A stretch of DNA of 64,000 nucleotides from Capitella teleta (lineage: Eukaryota; Annelida; Polychaeta; Capitellidae). The position numbers and the translations under genes are program-made. Shown here in pieces: positions 1 to 12,200 of this stretch. Each line of letters opens with the position of its first letter. Position 1 is the first letter of the stretch. The notes below the pieces were generated by a model. That model did no database searches, was not told the origin of the DNA, and saw only the letters and a list, made by a program, of their open reading frames with translations. The stretch spans positions 254,685 to 318,684 of the forward strand of contig KB296704.1 of assembly GCA_000328365.1 (NCBI GenBank). Direction: 5' to 3'.

Positions 1-680
1 AATTAATTGGAGAATTGCCTCGTGACCCTTTGACCTATAAATCGAACTTGTGATCATCTTACATAACCCCATTATACACGTGCATGGTGACCGATAAGCA
101 CTGGTAAAAAACACCGTAATATAACCCCGGAAATGAATTAATATTACGTAATAAAAAGAGTTCATACTTTTTGTAAATAGGAAGTGTCATTGCACACCAG
201 GTGCTTATTGTGCGATAGCTTTGAAGCTTTAATTAAAATCATTCGTTTTGATTTATCCCCTGCGTCTCACTTTGTCTATCGATGGACACTTATTCCATTG
301 ATGGACACTGTGCATGGACTGGAATGGTCATGCACTGGATCCAATACTTTCAGAGTATTGATAATTTTCTGTTCATTCTTCCTTTTGATCGACCCGAGGA
401 GACCCAGGACGCAGTGTGTAGCTCCCACGTCCATCTCATCCAGCCGATCCCACTCTTGTCAGCATATATATGCCATCCTGTCTGCTATTCTACAACACGG
501 AATTCGGTCAACTCGTCAGTGTTAACATACATCACTAAATGTGAAGCGCACAAGTCTCCCACACATCCTGCGTAATGTAAGATGCTCCCCCGATGAACCA
601 TCTCCAATTGATTAATAATTCTCCTCGTCAGCCAACGTAACTCCTGTTGTTTGCATGCAAACGATTTCCGTGTAACATTA

Positions 681-720
681 GTATATGTATATGTATATGT
701 ATATATGTATATATGTATAT
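681..720. repeat. Microsatellite, TATATG/TATA type
   Basis: About 40 bases of alternating TATATG and TATA units. Confidence 0.85.
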
Positions 721-1180
721 TACGTATGCAACAAACGCATATATACTTGATAAAAGGTACAAACTGTTCCGTTACCTGAATCAGAACCCCACTTCCTGCA
801 TGCTCTATATATTTGATGATGTCTATTCGCTTGAAACACCTGGAAGACAGTTTAAGATTTCCGACAACATGCCACGGCCAACAGTCTTACGTTTGACGAA
901 ACTTGACTGGTACCGGAATAAATATAAATAAATGAATTTTAGTTGTTGGTGATACTATAAGAGACGGTCAGTCAGGTGCTACCGTCACAATCCCTCCACC
1001 CTGGAGCACTCAGCCCGTGGGTCTGTTTGGCTTGTCAAAACTTTTTTAGTTACACGCCGACTTCAAAACGTAGCAACTCATTAATCTGAAACTGTCGACC
1101 ATACAGCTATAATTTATTAATTTATGCAAATCTGTTTGGGTTATTTACATAAAATGCTAATGATGAAACAATGTTAATGA

Positions 1181-1212
1181 TGAGTATTGAATTAATTCGA
1201 ATTCAATACTCG
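1181..1212. repeat. Perfect 12-bp inverted repeat (hairpin)
   Basis: GAGTATTGAATT is followed six bases later by its exact reverse complement AATTCAATACTC. The arms are AT-rich. It could be a short cruciform or a relic of a small inverted-repeat element. Confidence 0.7.
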
Positions 1213-2373
1213 TTGTATAACTCAGTATTCCATTTTGAGGTATTTCAAGAATTCCGGCTCAGTTCAAAACAATAGCATAGCTGGAGGTATGAGTACTGAT
1301 GTCAGTAGAAACACGTCACTGGTGTGACATGTATGGACTACTATTATAAAGTCAAATTTATATCGCTGTAAAAGTCGGCAAGATTATAATGGCAATTAAA
1401 CACACAGCGCGAAGGTATTCAGCATCTACCTGTCACCAGTAAAGCACCCACAATGCATCTGAAATGGCTTCGAAATCTGCGGCTGAAGTTATAGCCGTTT
1501 TATATTGCGTTCTGTTCACTCGTGGCTGTTCCTCTAATAACTGCAATTTTTTTAATAAAATTTGCCATTTAAATTAACAGCATTCATTGAATGATAATGG
1601 CTTCTCCTTGGGCGATCCATCTTTAATTACTACTGCAGATGCTGAAGCCCAATTACACCACACAATTGATTTGTTAAATGACGGAGGCAATAGGTCATGC
1701 TGGTTGAGTTTCGTTTGTGCTGAGACAATGGTTGTCTAAAAGACGCTGAACGGGTGTCCTTGCCTGTTTATCACAGGTGAGTCTATCTCTATACCTGTTT
1801 TGCAATCATATACAGGTAAAAGAAATTATGGTTTTTGAACCGTGTCTTAGTTTAAATTTCAGTTTATGAGATGTGAGTTTGAGCGGAAGAGCGAAACAGG
1901 AAGGGGAGTTGATTATTTTTGTCTTGAGCAAAGTGAGTAGACATTAAGTCACAATTAATCAGTCGGAATGCACGTAGACCTCACTTTTGCTGTCTGTTGG
2001 TTAGGCCCGAATAGTCGACATGACTTCCGGTTACCATAATCATACACATGTTTAACTTATTGACAATTACCTCACTATCACCTCATACAAGTACAACACT
2101 CACCTGAACAGGTGGGCAGATCTCTTTAATAATTCAAGGTCATCGATTGCTTTCGCTTTTATTACGCTTCAGGGATATGTCTACATTTGGCATTTGTATT
2201 TCGCTGTACTTCAGTGCTAGCAATCCGTAATCTACCCGTTTAGCGTCACTGATGTGTTTGTTTCGGAGGATCGGTGAACAATAGAGCCAGCGGACTGCAA
2301 ATTTAGTGATATAACAGGTGACACAGCTGCTAAGCAACTACTGTGAGACGTAAGATTAAGAACGCAGAAAAAA

Positions 2374-2378
<5 letters not shown>

Positions 2379-2412
<34 letters not shown>
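2379..2412. repeat. Microsatellite (TA)n
   Basis: An uninterrupted TA dinucleotide run of about 33 bases, preceded by a short A run. Confidence 0.95.
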
Positions 2413-2414
<2 letters not shown>

Positions 2415-2869
2415 TAAAACTCCATAACCGCAGCAGTTTAACATGTGAAAATATCCTTCATAAGAAAAACTGATTTTTCAGTTCGTTTCAAAATATTGAA
2501 AGTTGAATATATCATAGTATAAAATGCATAATCATTAAGCAATATTCCCTGATGTAATATTACGTAATAATTACTGATGTTTATGATTGCGCGTGTTTTT
2601 GCAGGTGAAAAATATAGGTAAAGTAAACCTTAAGACAAACAATTGCGTCTCTTTCACTTATAATACCAGACCATGTTTTTTCAGTGATGTTGGCATAAGT
2701 TTAATTGGCTAGCTATTCTTTAAACTTTTTGTCCGTTTGCTCAATTTTATTTGCACATACCGTGACACCAGCATAATGAAGTACAAGCGTTACGCAATAG
2801 AGAGTTTTTTTAAATATTCATAGTGAGACAGAAAGACCAGTCGTTGAACAGGCCATTTAAAAGCAGCGT

Positions 2870-3287
2870 CGCGAGCAGTCGCTGACACACGCCCCGACGC
2901 CAGCTCCCTCTGTAGGCCCCCATACGAACCACGCACATCATCTTCCTCGCTCACAGCAGCAGACTTTCATCTCTTTCCATTGGTGCCGGCATCTCCGCGG
3001 AATAGGGAGGAGCATTCCGGAGATCAGCTCGATCATAACCAATCAGAGCCGGCGATACAATTTGATTATGATAATTTCGGCTCGGCGCCTCAGAGCGGCG
3101 TTATGGATATCATAAGCTGGGCATGCGCAGAAGAAGCCCAGCGCTGAGGAGCGGCAAGTTTTTATGAAGGCTCACTGCGCGCGTGTACCATTCCAGCCGC
3201 GGCTGACGTTCTGATCACAGCTCCCGTGACGAGAGAGAGAGAGAGAGAGGGAGGTAGAGAGTAGAGAGGAGGATCTTCCCCCGGATC
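2870..3287 (+). promoter_or_regulatory. Probable SALL promoter and 5'UTR
   Basis: This interval is GC- and CpG-richer than the flanking DNA, contains an inverted CCAAT box (CCATTGG near 2977) and a forward one (ACCAATCAG near 3038), and ends in a GA-repeat leader just before the SALL start codon. I see no convincing TATA box. It is placed as a promoter by position and composition only; the transcription start is not determined. Confidence 0.6.
3233..3270 (+). repeat. GA-rich microsatellite in SALL 5'UTR
   Basis: A (GA)n tract followed by imperfect GAGGTAGAGAGTAGAGAGG units, lying 20-55 bases upstream of the start codon. GA tracts of this kind are common in animal promoters and leaders. Confidence 0.8.
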
Positions 3288-6200
3288 ATGTCTCGTAGGA
3301 AGCAACTCAAACCTCGGCACGTTGACGCTGATGAAGAAGAGAGTACAGCTGTTACATCATCAGGAGTAAGCGTAGGTAAGCGAAGCGTTCAGGTGTTCCT
3401 CCCAGGATTCCTCCTCCCCCTTACGGATACTTCTTCCCACTTGGATATTATTGCGTTGATATAAAATATATTGAGTGACAGTTTGGTGATATGAACCGTC
3501 CTATCTTTCATAATATTATGTCATACTTTTTATAATCGTAAGTCATTTTCAATTTTGATTTTAATAACTTTTCATACTTTGTGATAAATTTTTGACATCT
3601 TCAACTTTTTATGAGCAGCTTTCATAACTTTGATAAATTTGTAATTTTTCGACATCACTTTTTTTTTGTCTCAAAATTGAGAATACTTTTTTTTATTTAT
3701 TTATTTTTAAGTATCCCTTCTTTTTTAAACATAGTCTTCCCCTATGCTCCAGTCCTCATCAATATCCCTTATATATTTGAGGCATCTCTTTGTTGTAGTA
3801 GGTTGTAAGGTGTCCTGTTAGATGATTCACTCAGACCTCCACCCAGATTATAGACTGTTTTGCTTGAGTGCTCTCCACTGTCCATTGTCCATTTCGTATC
3901 TCTCGTTCATATCTTCATCGCCTTCTTCTTCTGCCCTTACTGCCCTCTATATCTTTCAGTGCAACGCATTCAATCTCACACTTGTCCTTTTTACCGTTCA
4001 ACCTCAAACAATTTTCGCAACTTCTTCAAGAATCAGTCGCAGAATAGGGATGAACATCCACTGAATATTTCCTCTCATCGTTTTTTTTCTCCCATCTCTC
4101 ACTTTAAGTCCTCTTCTGCAGCTCAACTGATATCTTCCCTTACCATTTCACTATCATCCCAAGGAGCAACCGGTTAACTTAACTCCCGAATCATCCACCC
4201 GACGATTCATCTCCGTTCCCGTAATGTCTTGTTCGCGATTGTTCCCCTATCCCTACGTGTCCCCATCGCCTCCCGCTAAGGCCCCTCCGAAACACCGTTC
4301 ATAGAAGATTGTCGCAATATTTCAAACGCTTTTGTGAAATTATAAATTAATTAATTCTGCACTTGTTCTCCGCCCAGCGCGCGTCGCCCCCACGGACTTC
4401 TCTTTACAATTCTCCACAAAAGTCTTTCATCTTTCCTTCTGACCAATTTCCATTCTGAATAAGAAAAAGTCAAAAAAGTTAAATTGACGCTTTTGATATT
4501 GACCTCTTTTGTTGAAAATTACGGTGTTTCTTCAATCAGAAAATTGTAAATCGTGAAGGCAAACGGTTTATTTTTTTGTAACTGCGCTCCTACAGTAATC
4601 TGCAGTATCTTTCTGCTCTTTGCTACACTGCAGGTCAATGACTCTTAGGAAATCATCTACCATTCATAAGTCCCGTTTCCTGGCATGTTTGACATCTTCT
4701 GTTGCGTTGCATGACCATTCCTGCTGCAACATCACATTGGCCAGATGTTCACATTTCGCTAATCCTCACGTTGCTTTAAGTGCGCTTTTTTGTACCTGGC
4801 ATTCCACTTGACATAAACCAGATGACGCCTCAATTATACACCAACAAACAGTGAGGAATTTTCCACCTTGATTAAAATCAAACCCCACAGCGATTACGTA
4901 ATTCGGTTTCCCTTTTTCCCTTTTTTTTTCTGCAACGTGAGCCGTTGGTCATTTTAGCGCCTCGAAACCAGGTGTCCTATTTCAAATTAGTTGAAAAATG
5001 ATCATTTCTTACGTAACACTCCGTTTTTAGACCAACACCCGATATTGTAGTAATTTTTACGCAAACATAAACTCAATCCTTTCTAATTGCACCAATCTCA
5101 AATATTATTAGTGTCAGGTTATAAATATAGGCTATAATTGTTCTAGTAACTTTCCTCTTTCATCGATTTTGGCTAACATAATAACGTGTAAATTTTCTCA
5201 GGCCATTAATAACAAACGCGCAGTAATTCTCTGCATGAGTTAATTTTAATAACCACTTTACTCTAGTGTTCACCAGCTATACATCAATCCACACGCTTGG
5301 CAATTATTATTGCAATGCGGTGCAACACTAGCTTTTGTTCTTGAACAGGTTGAACAGTTGCCCCATAAAAGGTGCCTAAAGTATTTTACAGTTTGTTCGC
5401 TTGTGGTACTAAATACCAGCACTTGAATACTTGTAATGTTTAGCGCGACATTGACACGACCACCCACAGATACTTATGTCATTGTAGATGGTCGTGACGT
5501 GTTTTCCTACAAGGTTTGTGTGTGCTATTTATTTTTATTTTTTTATTTTTGGTGTGAACAAACACAGCCCTGTATCTGAATATCTGTCATTTTTATTAAT
5601 CATAATTTATGAAACTTGCATCGTAAAACAACTCAAGCTTGTCTAAACAAATTCGTCGCAAGTTGTTTCTCAACTTTATCAGTGCTTTATAAAACATGGA
5701 TAATTATCTTATCTTAATTCAGTTATGGGTGTGTTTAAACACAAGGCTTCACAGGTAGGGGCTTCGTATTCTGTGATATTCTTTTTAAAAGATTATATCT
5801 GGTAAAATGTTGTGCACAAGCGGAAGTGCTTGATAGATGGAGGCCGCCATCTTTATTTCATAACGAGGCTGCGCAATTTTCGATGAAATTCGCTGATTAA
5901 TGACGTCTCTGTTTTGATACATGAGGAGGATGTAGTTGTTGAGGAATTAGTACCGTTATGACTGGATAATTCCCTGAAATCATGGCATTGTGTGATGAAT
6001 TATGGAAAGAGAAAAAAGATGAATGCGTGGTTTTCGCTGGTCTAATCTCTCAACTGTCCGCGCATATTCATCGCATGACTCCCCGCTCCATAATCAAGCA
6101 CAGCTGACCATCAAGAGTTATGATAAATTGCTCCGGAAACTTCTTGCAACGATACCATGTCTAGCTTTCCATACCGACTGCGATAGGAATTCATCATGCA

Positions 6201-9200
6201 GGCGATAAAAGGCGTAAATTGGAGGGTGGGTGCCCGCATGCCCGGAATTAAAGCCACAGGACGAATGACCCTTCCAACATCTTATGACACAAATTGCATC
6301 GAATCAAAATAACAAGCCATCTCAGAGCAAATTATGATTTATGTCTGCAGTGAGGGTAGTCAATGTGAAATATTTAGTAGCTGCCTTTCGACAGCTGTGA
6401 AAATGGCGGTCAGAGCCATTCGGAGATCTTTCCTCTCGGGGCGAATCGAGTTCGTCTCCTGAGCGTCTATCTATCGTCGACATCAACCAGAGTTAACAAC
6501 TTCTTGTATTAATTTCGCCGTTTTCATACCCAGCTTCTGATTCAGCTGACTGATCACGTTTTTTAACCACTTACTCTCTGTATATAAGATCTGAAATCTG
6601 AACAGCGAATATTTCTGATGGATACACCGGTAGTGTCAGTATCTGGAGTATCGGGCAGTACCTGTCTTCTCGCCTCGTATAAAACGGCACGCAGGGGAGA
6701 TAAGACAGCGAAGGTATTTTATGATCAACCACTGTTGCTGAGCCATCACCGCCAGGTGATAGCGAATTAATTCACGCTCACTTGTTAATCTGAGCATCTG
6801 CGATGACAATCCATCTATGCCGAAGAGTAGCGATAACCAAAACGCTGCCACGCGTCGCATTCCACTGCAGCTACTCTGCACCATACACAAGGTTAATCAA
6901 GGGTTGATCTAGGGCTTCGAAATCAACCATACAACAACGTCCATGAAGAATACTAATGGAGCCATGCGTTGCTAGTTCACATCATTTTCTGCGCAAAATA
7001 TGCCAATATCACATCCGGCGCAGCGCCAATTGATGGCATTTTGATGAGGCTTATAGCGACATGGACCTCTCGACCGACACTTGCTCAACACAGAGGCAAT
7101 GTAATAAGCGGGCGACGGCAGTGCCCTGGGGGCTCACTTAATGACCGCGTCCTCTGGTTTGTTCTTCGGTGTCCAGTCTTGTCCATCTGCACCCTGTAAG
7201 CGATGCCCCACTGTTAGTAGCTGTCCATTGAGTTTATGATTTCTTCTTTTTTTTTGTGTAACTCATAAAATATAGTTTCTTTTGTGTGAACCTGTAGTCG
7301 ACTAGTTGTCGCTTGGTGGTCTGTTTAATTGATCACCTGTGTTGATCAAATTACCTTCAAAGCGCATACCTGAGGAGTTCAATGTGGATAATATAATCTT
7401 GGTTAACTTCTATTTAAGCACTCACATCTTAAGAAAATATTTTTGTGTCAAAATTATAAGCTTTCTGTGAGCATAAAAAGGGAAAAGATATTATTTATGA
7501 ATCACCATGAAAAGCAAAGGCAGAATAAGAAAAAAATATATTTATGACGGCTGACACAAAGGGTATATTCTCAATAACCACCGGAGCGTGAAATATATCA
7601 AGCATAGATTATTTTTGAAGGCTAATGAAAGACAAACACCATACCTGCCCATCCACCTGACCGCTTTGGTCTCTCTGCTCCTGGGATTCGCATCTGTTTC
7701 GAGGCAAATCTCTTCATTTTTCTCACGATATTGTGGATATACAAGTTGTACCCCATTATCGCCCAGCCAGCGCTCTTCTTTCTCTGCCTCAGACGCGCCT
7801 TTGGTTGCCAGATGGGGTTGCAGTTCTGACGGGGGGTGGGGGTGTGTTCGAATTTTTAATGATGTTGAAAGAAGCGGGGAAAAAAACGCGAGCAAAAGCA
7901 AGTCAAATCATGAAAAGGAAATGTTGCATTTGAATGAATTGCTACCACGTACTTAGCTACAAGGTAGTAGTTTCACCAGGTGGATCTAAAGAAGTCTTTT
8001 TCAATAGATTACTATCTGCAATTTGTAGTTTGTTTTGCTCCTAATTATAGTCAACATCGTGCGTTTATCCCCTTATTGGCTGCGATGTCACCATTGTGTC
8101 ATTTTGAGCTACCCCCGCGAGGTCTCAAGCCCTCCATACAAACTGCAGCCTGCAGGGCTCTTCACTAATGCCCCGGCCAAATGCCCCAATGACTATGCTA
8201 AGATGAATGCTGCACGTTGATGACACTAAATACGTCGCCTCTGGCTGAACAGAAAACGAATGGTCATTTTGATTTAAGACTTAGTCACGCTGAATACTGA
8301 ATACTGAATAGTGAAACTTGCAGATTTGAAAAGTTTTTATGATCAAACATTCTCTTCACCTTCGTTTTTTCTTTTTACAACCCTTATCATGCACTTTCTG
8401 TCTCTTTTTTTATTCAAAAAGATACTTCTCATACTCGTTCATTACCATAAGAATAGAAATGCAGGTGACACATAGATTTTTTCTGTATAATAAAAAGATA
8501 TAGAGGTGTGTCGTGAAGACTGCCACCTCTCTTCCTCGAGAGAGACTGGTCACCTCCCGCCACAAAGAACCACAAAAGAGGTTAATATTGAATGCAATAA
8601 GTCTATGATCAGAATGCGAGATTAGCTTAAATTACCAGCAGGGAATCCCTCACTACTGCTCATTAAGCCCAAAAAATTGTGGCTTAGCTAAGCCCATAAG
8701 ATTAGCCGAGCAGCCGCAACCCCCACAGATGCTTCCGCGTGTCATCTCTTCATCCTTGCCATGTTATGTAAAAGCCGAACGAACAAAGAATTGCTCCCAA
8801 TTTCAAAAATCAAAAATCACCGCAAGGGGTCATCTCGATTTCCTTCTTGACCTCTGGGTCAGCCGACTGCCCGCTGACTGGACATTACGTATGGCTTTGA
8901 AGTCTCTTGCGTAAGATTTGTACGTGATTTCTTTCGTTTTGGATTCTTCTGGCGGGAAGGAGAGGGGGAAATGAACTGCTGCGTGTGAGGAGTCATGGCG
9001 AGGGATGAGTGGAAGGCCCAGAGGTCTAATCTTATTGTTGCTCATATTTTGTGCTAGTGTTGACTCGACACACACTCCAGTTGGCCGTCTCCATTTATCC
9101 AAGTCATGGACGGTATTGCGACGACGCTGAAAACCATCATTTTGAAATGGATATAGTATTTTGCGGGACGTGCGCATGACGCCGGTTGGTCACGTTTAGA

Positions 9201-12200
9201 CTTCCTCTTCCCTGCCACGGATCATGCTCCGAAGCTGATCCCGAGGCTCGGGAAGAATGATCCTCAATATGCCAATCACTGCCCCTCCCCTTTGTCAAAG
9301 AAATTGAGTTAGCAGCGGAGCGGGTGATCTCTGACTTGGGGTGTCTGCTTCCCCACCAGTCAGAAGTCAAGTGCTCATGTCTTGGCCTCGTGAACCCTGA
9401 CCCCGTCATCTACCATGTATAGTCAGTCCACTAGTCCTTCTCTTCAAGATGCTTTTGATGATTGGATCAATGAGAAAAAAAAAGAGGCCACCTTTCTTTC
9501 CTTTTCACAAGCAAAATCTCCAGTGGTGAATAGCGAAAAGCCTAAGTTTTCTTTTACGAATCAATTCAAAACAGTTTCAAACGCGTTTTTTGAATAGACC
9601 AAATTTTCCACTCGTGTTTCTACAACAGAAAAGGTGTCCAGTTTCCCAATTGACTTTGTCATTGAATTTCTTCCCTAATGTTTGTGTCGCCATTTTGTGC
9701 CCTGGGTCCTTCAAGAGATGAAAGAGGGTCTGTTCCCTTAGGGATATGAAGAGATTTTAGAACGACGCGTGCTCCGGGTTCAAAGGTCACCGTCCCATTC
9801 TTGCGGCCACGTGCCAAACCATGCTGCCTCTGTCAGCACTTGTTCGTCATCCTCGCAGCTATAAACATCACCGTTATCTTGTTCTATTACAAATCCAGTT
9901 CGCGTGTAACTTCTCCAAGATGGTCGACCTTGTTCATTCATGTCACGACGCTGCGCCTAGCCCCGCCTTCAAGTGGCCCGAAATGGTCAAGATGCTGTTT
10001 TTATGAACACAAGATGACTCGGTTGTCCGACGGGGCGTCGTCAGGGCCCTTCAAGTCGCGTCTCATATTCCCTCATGTCCGAGGCCCGTCGTCTTCCGGT
10101 CGAGATCGCCTTCCTCTGTGTTTGGCTTAATTATCATTCAAGGCAGAACTGCGCATAAGAATTTATGACGACAACTAATAGTGTATAATATGAACAATTA
10201 GAGATATTTTTGAAAAGGCCAACGAATGTATTCGTCGGACGTGTTCTGCAAAGCAATTCGCTCTCCGCGTCACTCGGAGTCAGCGCCCAGAAATGAAATT
10301 TATGAGTGAAGGCTCGGACAGGCAATCTTAACATTCTGGATCTCCGTCGTCCCCGATCCCTGACTGCGCATAGCCGACGTTCTTTGACGATGACAACATT
10401 ATAGCCAGAGCAATTGACGAGCATTTCACAGATTGGAGTTATGAATGAGCAGAGTATGAAGATGAAAAACTCGCTGGCCTTTTTGGGCGTTCAGTTATTG
10501 CGCTGTTAGACGGATGGGCTGCTCAGTGGGCGAGTCACGGGCTGTCGGTATATGCCATAGGCCTTACTAATAGCATTCATAGGTGATTAATAACATCCAG
10601 CAGACAGTCAGGGTATAATTACTACTTAGTAGTAGTGGGTAATTACAAACTGACCGATGAAATCTGAACTTCTTTACCAAGGGTTAGTATTAGAGGTCAA
10701 ACTAAACTGTTTTACCCCCGAGGGGGTTAACCACATAAAATGAAATGGGATGTTTTTCACTTTGCGTAATAATTTCAAATTTTATGTTAACATGGGGGTT
10801 CATTATCTGGAGGTTTCTATAGCAATGATTAGAGGGTGTGTTCACCTGCTTGCATCGTTTTGTATGACGTAACATTGTCCAGGTAAACCCGAATCAGTGA
10901 CGGCCACCTGTGCTCCAGAAGCATGTTTATAATTTTAGATTGTGTTTTCGCAAATGACTATCCGATTTTAATAGCGTGGAGTTATTAGATAGACCTTCCT
11001 TTCTGAGGTGACGCAACTGAATATGAACAGCTTTAAGTGTTGCGCGTTCTCTGTGGTAAATTTCATATCTAAAAGACTTGAAATGTTGCATAATCATATC
11101 TCTGATTGTGAATATATCGTCTATTGTTATGATTGGCAGGCGGTGTATGTTACTGCCTGGCTATCTCCGTAAATGCTACTATTTTCTCGGTTTTGAACTC
11201 TTTTCTTTTTTCTTATAAGCACTTACGTCGTAATAATCTTTTTTTTTTCTTTATTATAACTCGATTTAATAGAAGGAATTTTCCTTTCTCTCATGAAATT
11301 CTGTCGCCCCCACAGGGTCCCGATTACGCTAAATTTACCCTATTCAATCCTCTGTTCGATGGTCAAACATTTGACTTTTATTGTACAGACACCCTCCGCA
11401 TCTGTCAAAACTAATCACATGCCGAGAAATCACTCCACACCTGCATGCAATATTCACTATAATTGGTCATAAATAATAAACAGACAAATTATCATAAAGT
11501 AATTCCAATTTACACCAGTTTAGCAAGTAGTCTTATGCACTCAATTACAAGTAACACTTTGTATCCAAACTCGAGATTAATAAGGCGACAGGTGTGAAAT
11601 TCATTACAGCGTCGTCGGCCTAATTCGATTTCCTTGGCAAGCGTTGTCCTCGCTTCTATTCGGGTTGTTATGAATATCATATTGCAGCGAAATCTCCGCT
11701 GCCGTGCCCTCTGTATATGCCGGTTGCGCCGGTTGATGGGGTCATTCGATAGCCGTCTGTTCTACCGGCGTATCAAGCCGATCAAGTTTTTGCAACAGCA
11801 TGTATGAATAATATGGCGACATTAATAAGCGTCTGGTGCTCGTCCAGTCGCGTGCCGCAAATCGTCGTGACGTTGCGTTGTTCAGCGAATGATTTCAGCA
11901 TAATGCAAGGGGTCACAGGGTCACGACAAGGTCACGGGGCACGTGTCAGGGGCGACCACTTGTTAACATCTTGTGAGGAGGAGGAGGAAGACGAGCGGGG
12001 GGGAGGTGGTTGGTGGAGGCGAGCCTCCTCATCTGAATTCTCTCGTTGTTCGCATCTCTTCTGGCTCAGTGCAAAGAGTGGTCATTCTATGCTGACCGTT
12101 CAGCTGGCCCTGCACTGATATTGTCAATTGGGCAATAATATTTTGAGTGGCAGCATCACTCCTCCTACTCCTCCCTCTTGGGCGCTATCAGCCCCTGGGG

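Larger units (their letters stand above)
1..2860. other. Intergenic flank upstream of SALL
   Basis: I see no convincing gene here. Short open frames on both strands have no domain features and no splice-site support. The stretch holds two TA-rich microsatellites and one 12-bp inverted repeat, listed separately. Otherwise it is unique, moderately AT-rich sequence that could carry distal control elements for the downstream gene, but nothing visible proves this. Confidence 0.6.

Noticed and set aside
7542-7956. Overlapping frames of about 120 codons on both strands in SALL intron 1
   Set aside because: No domain, no splice signals, and both strands open equally, as in a stop-poor GC-richer patch.
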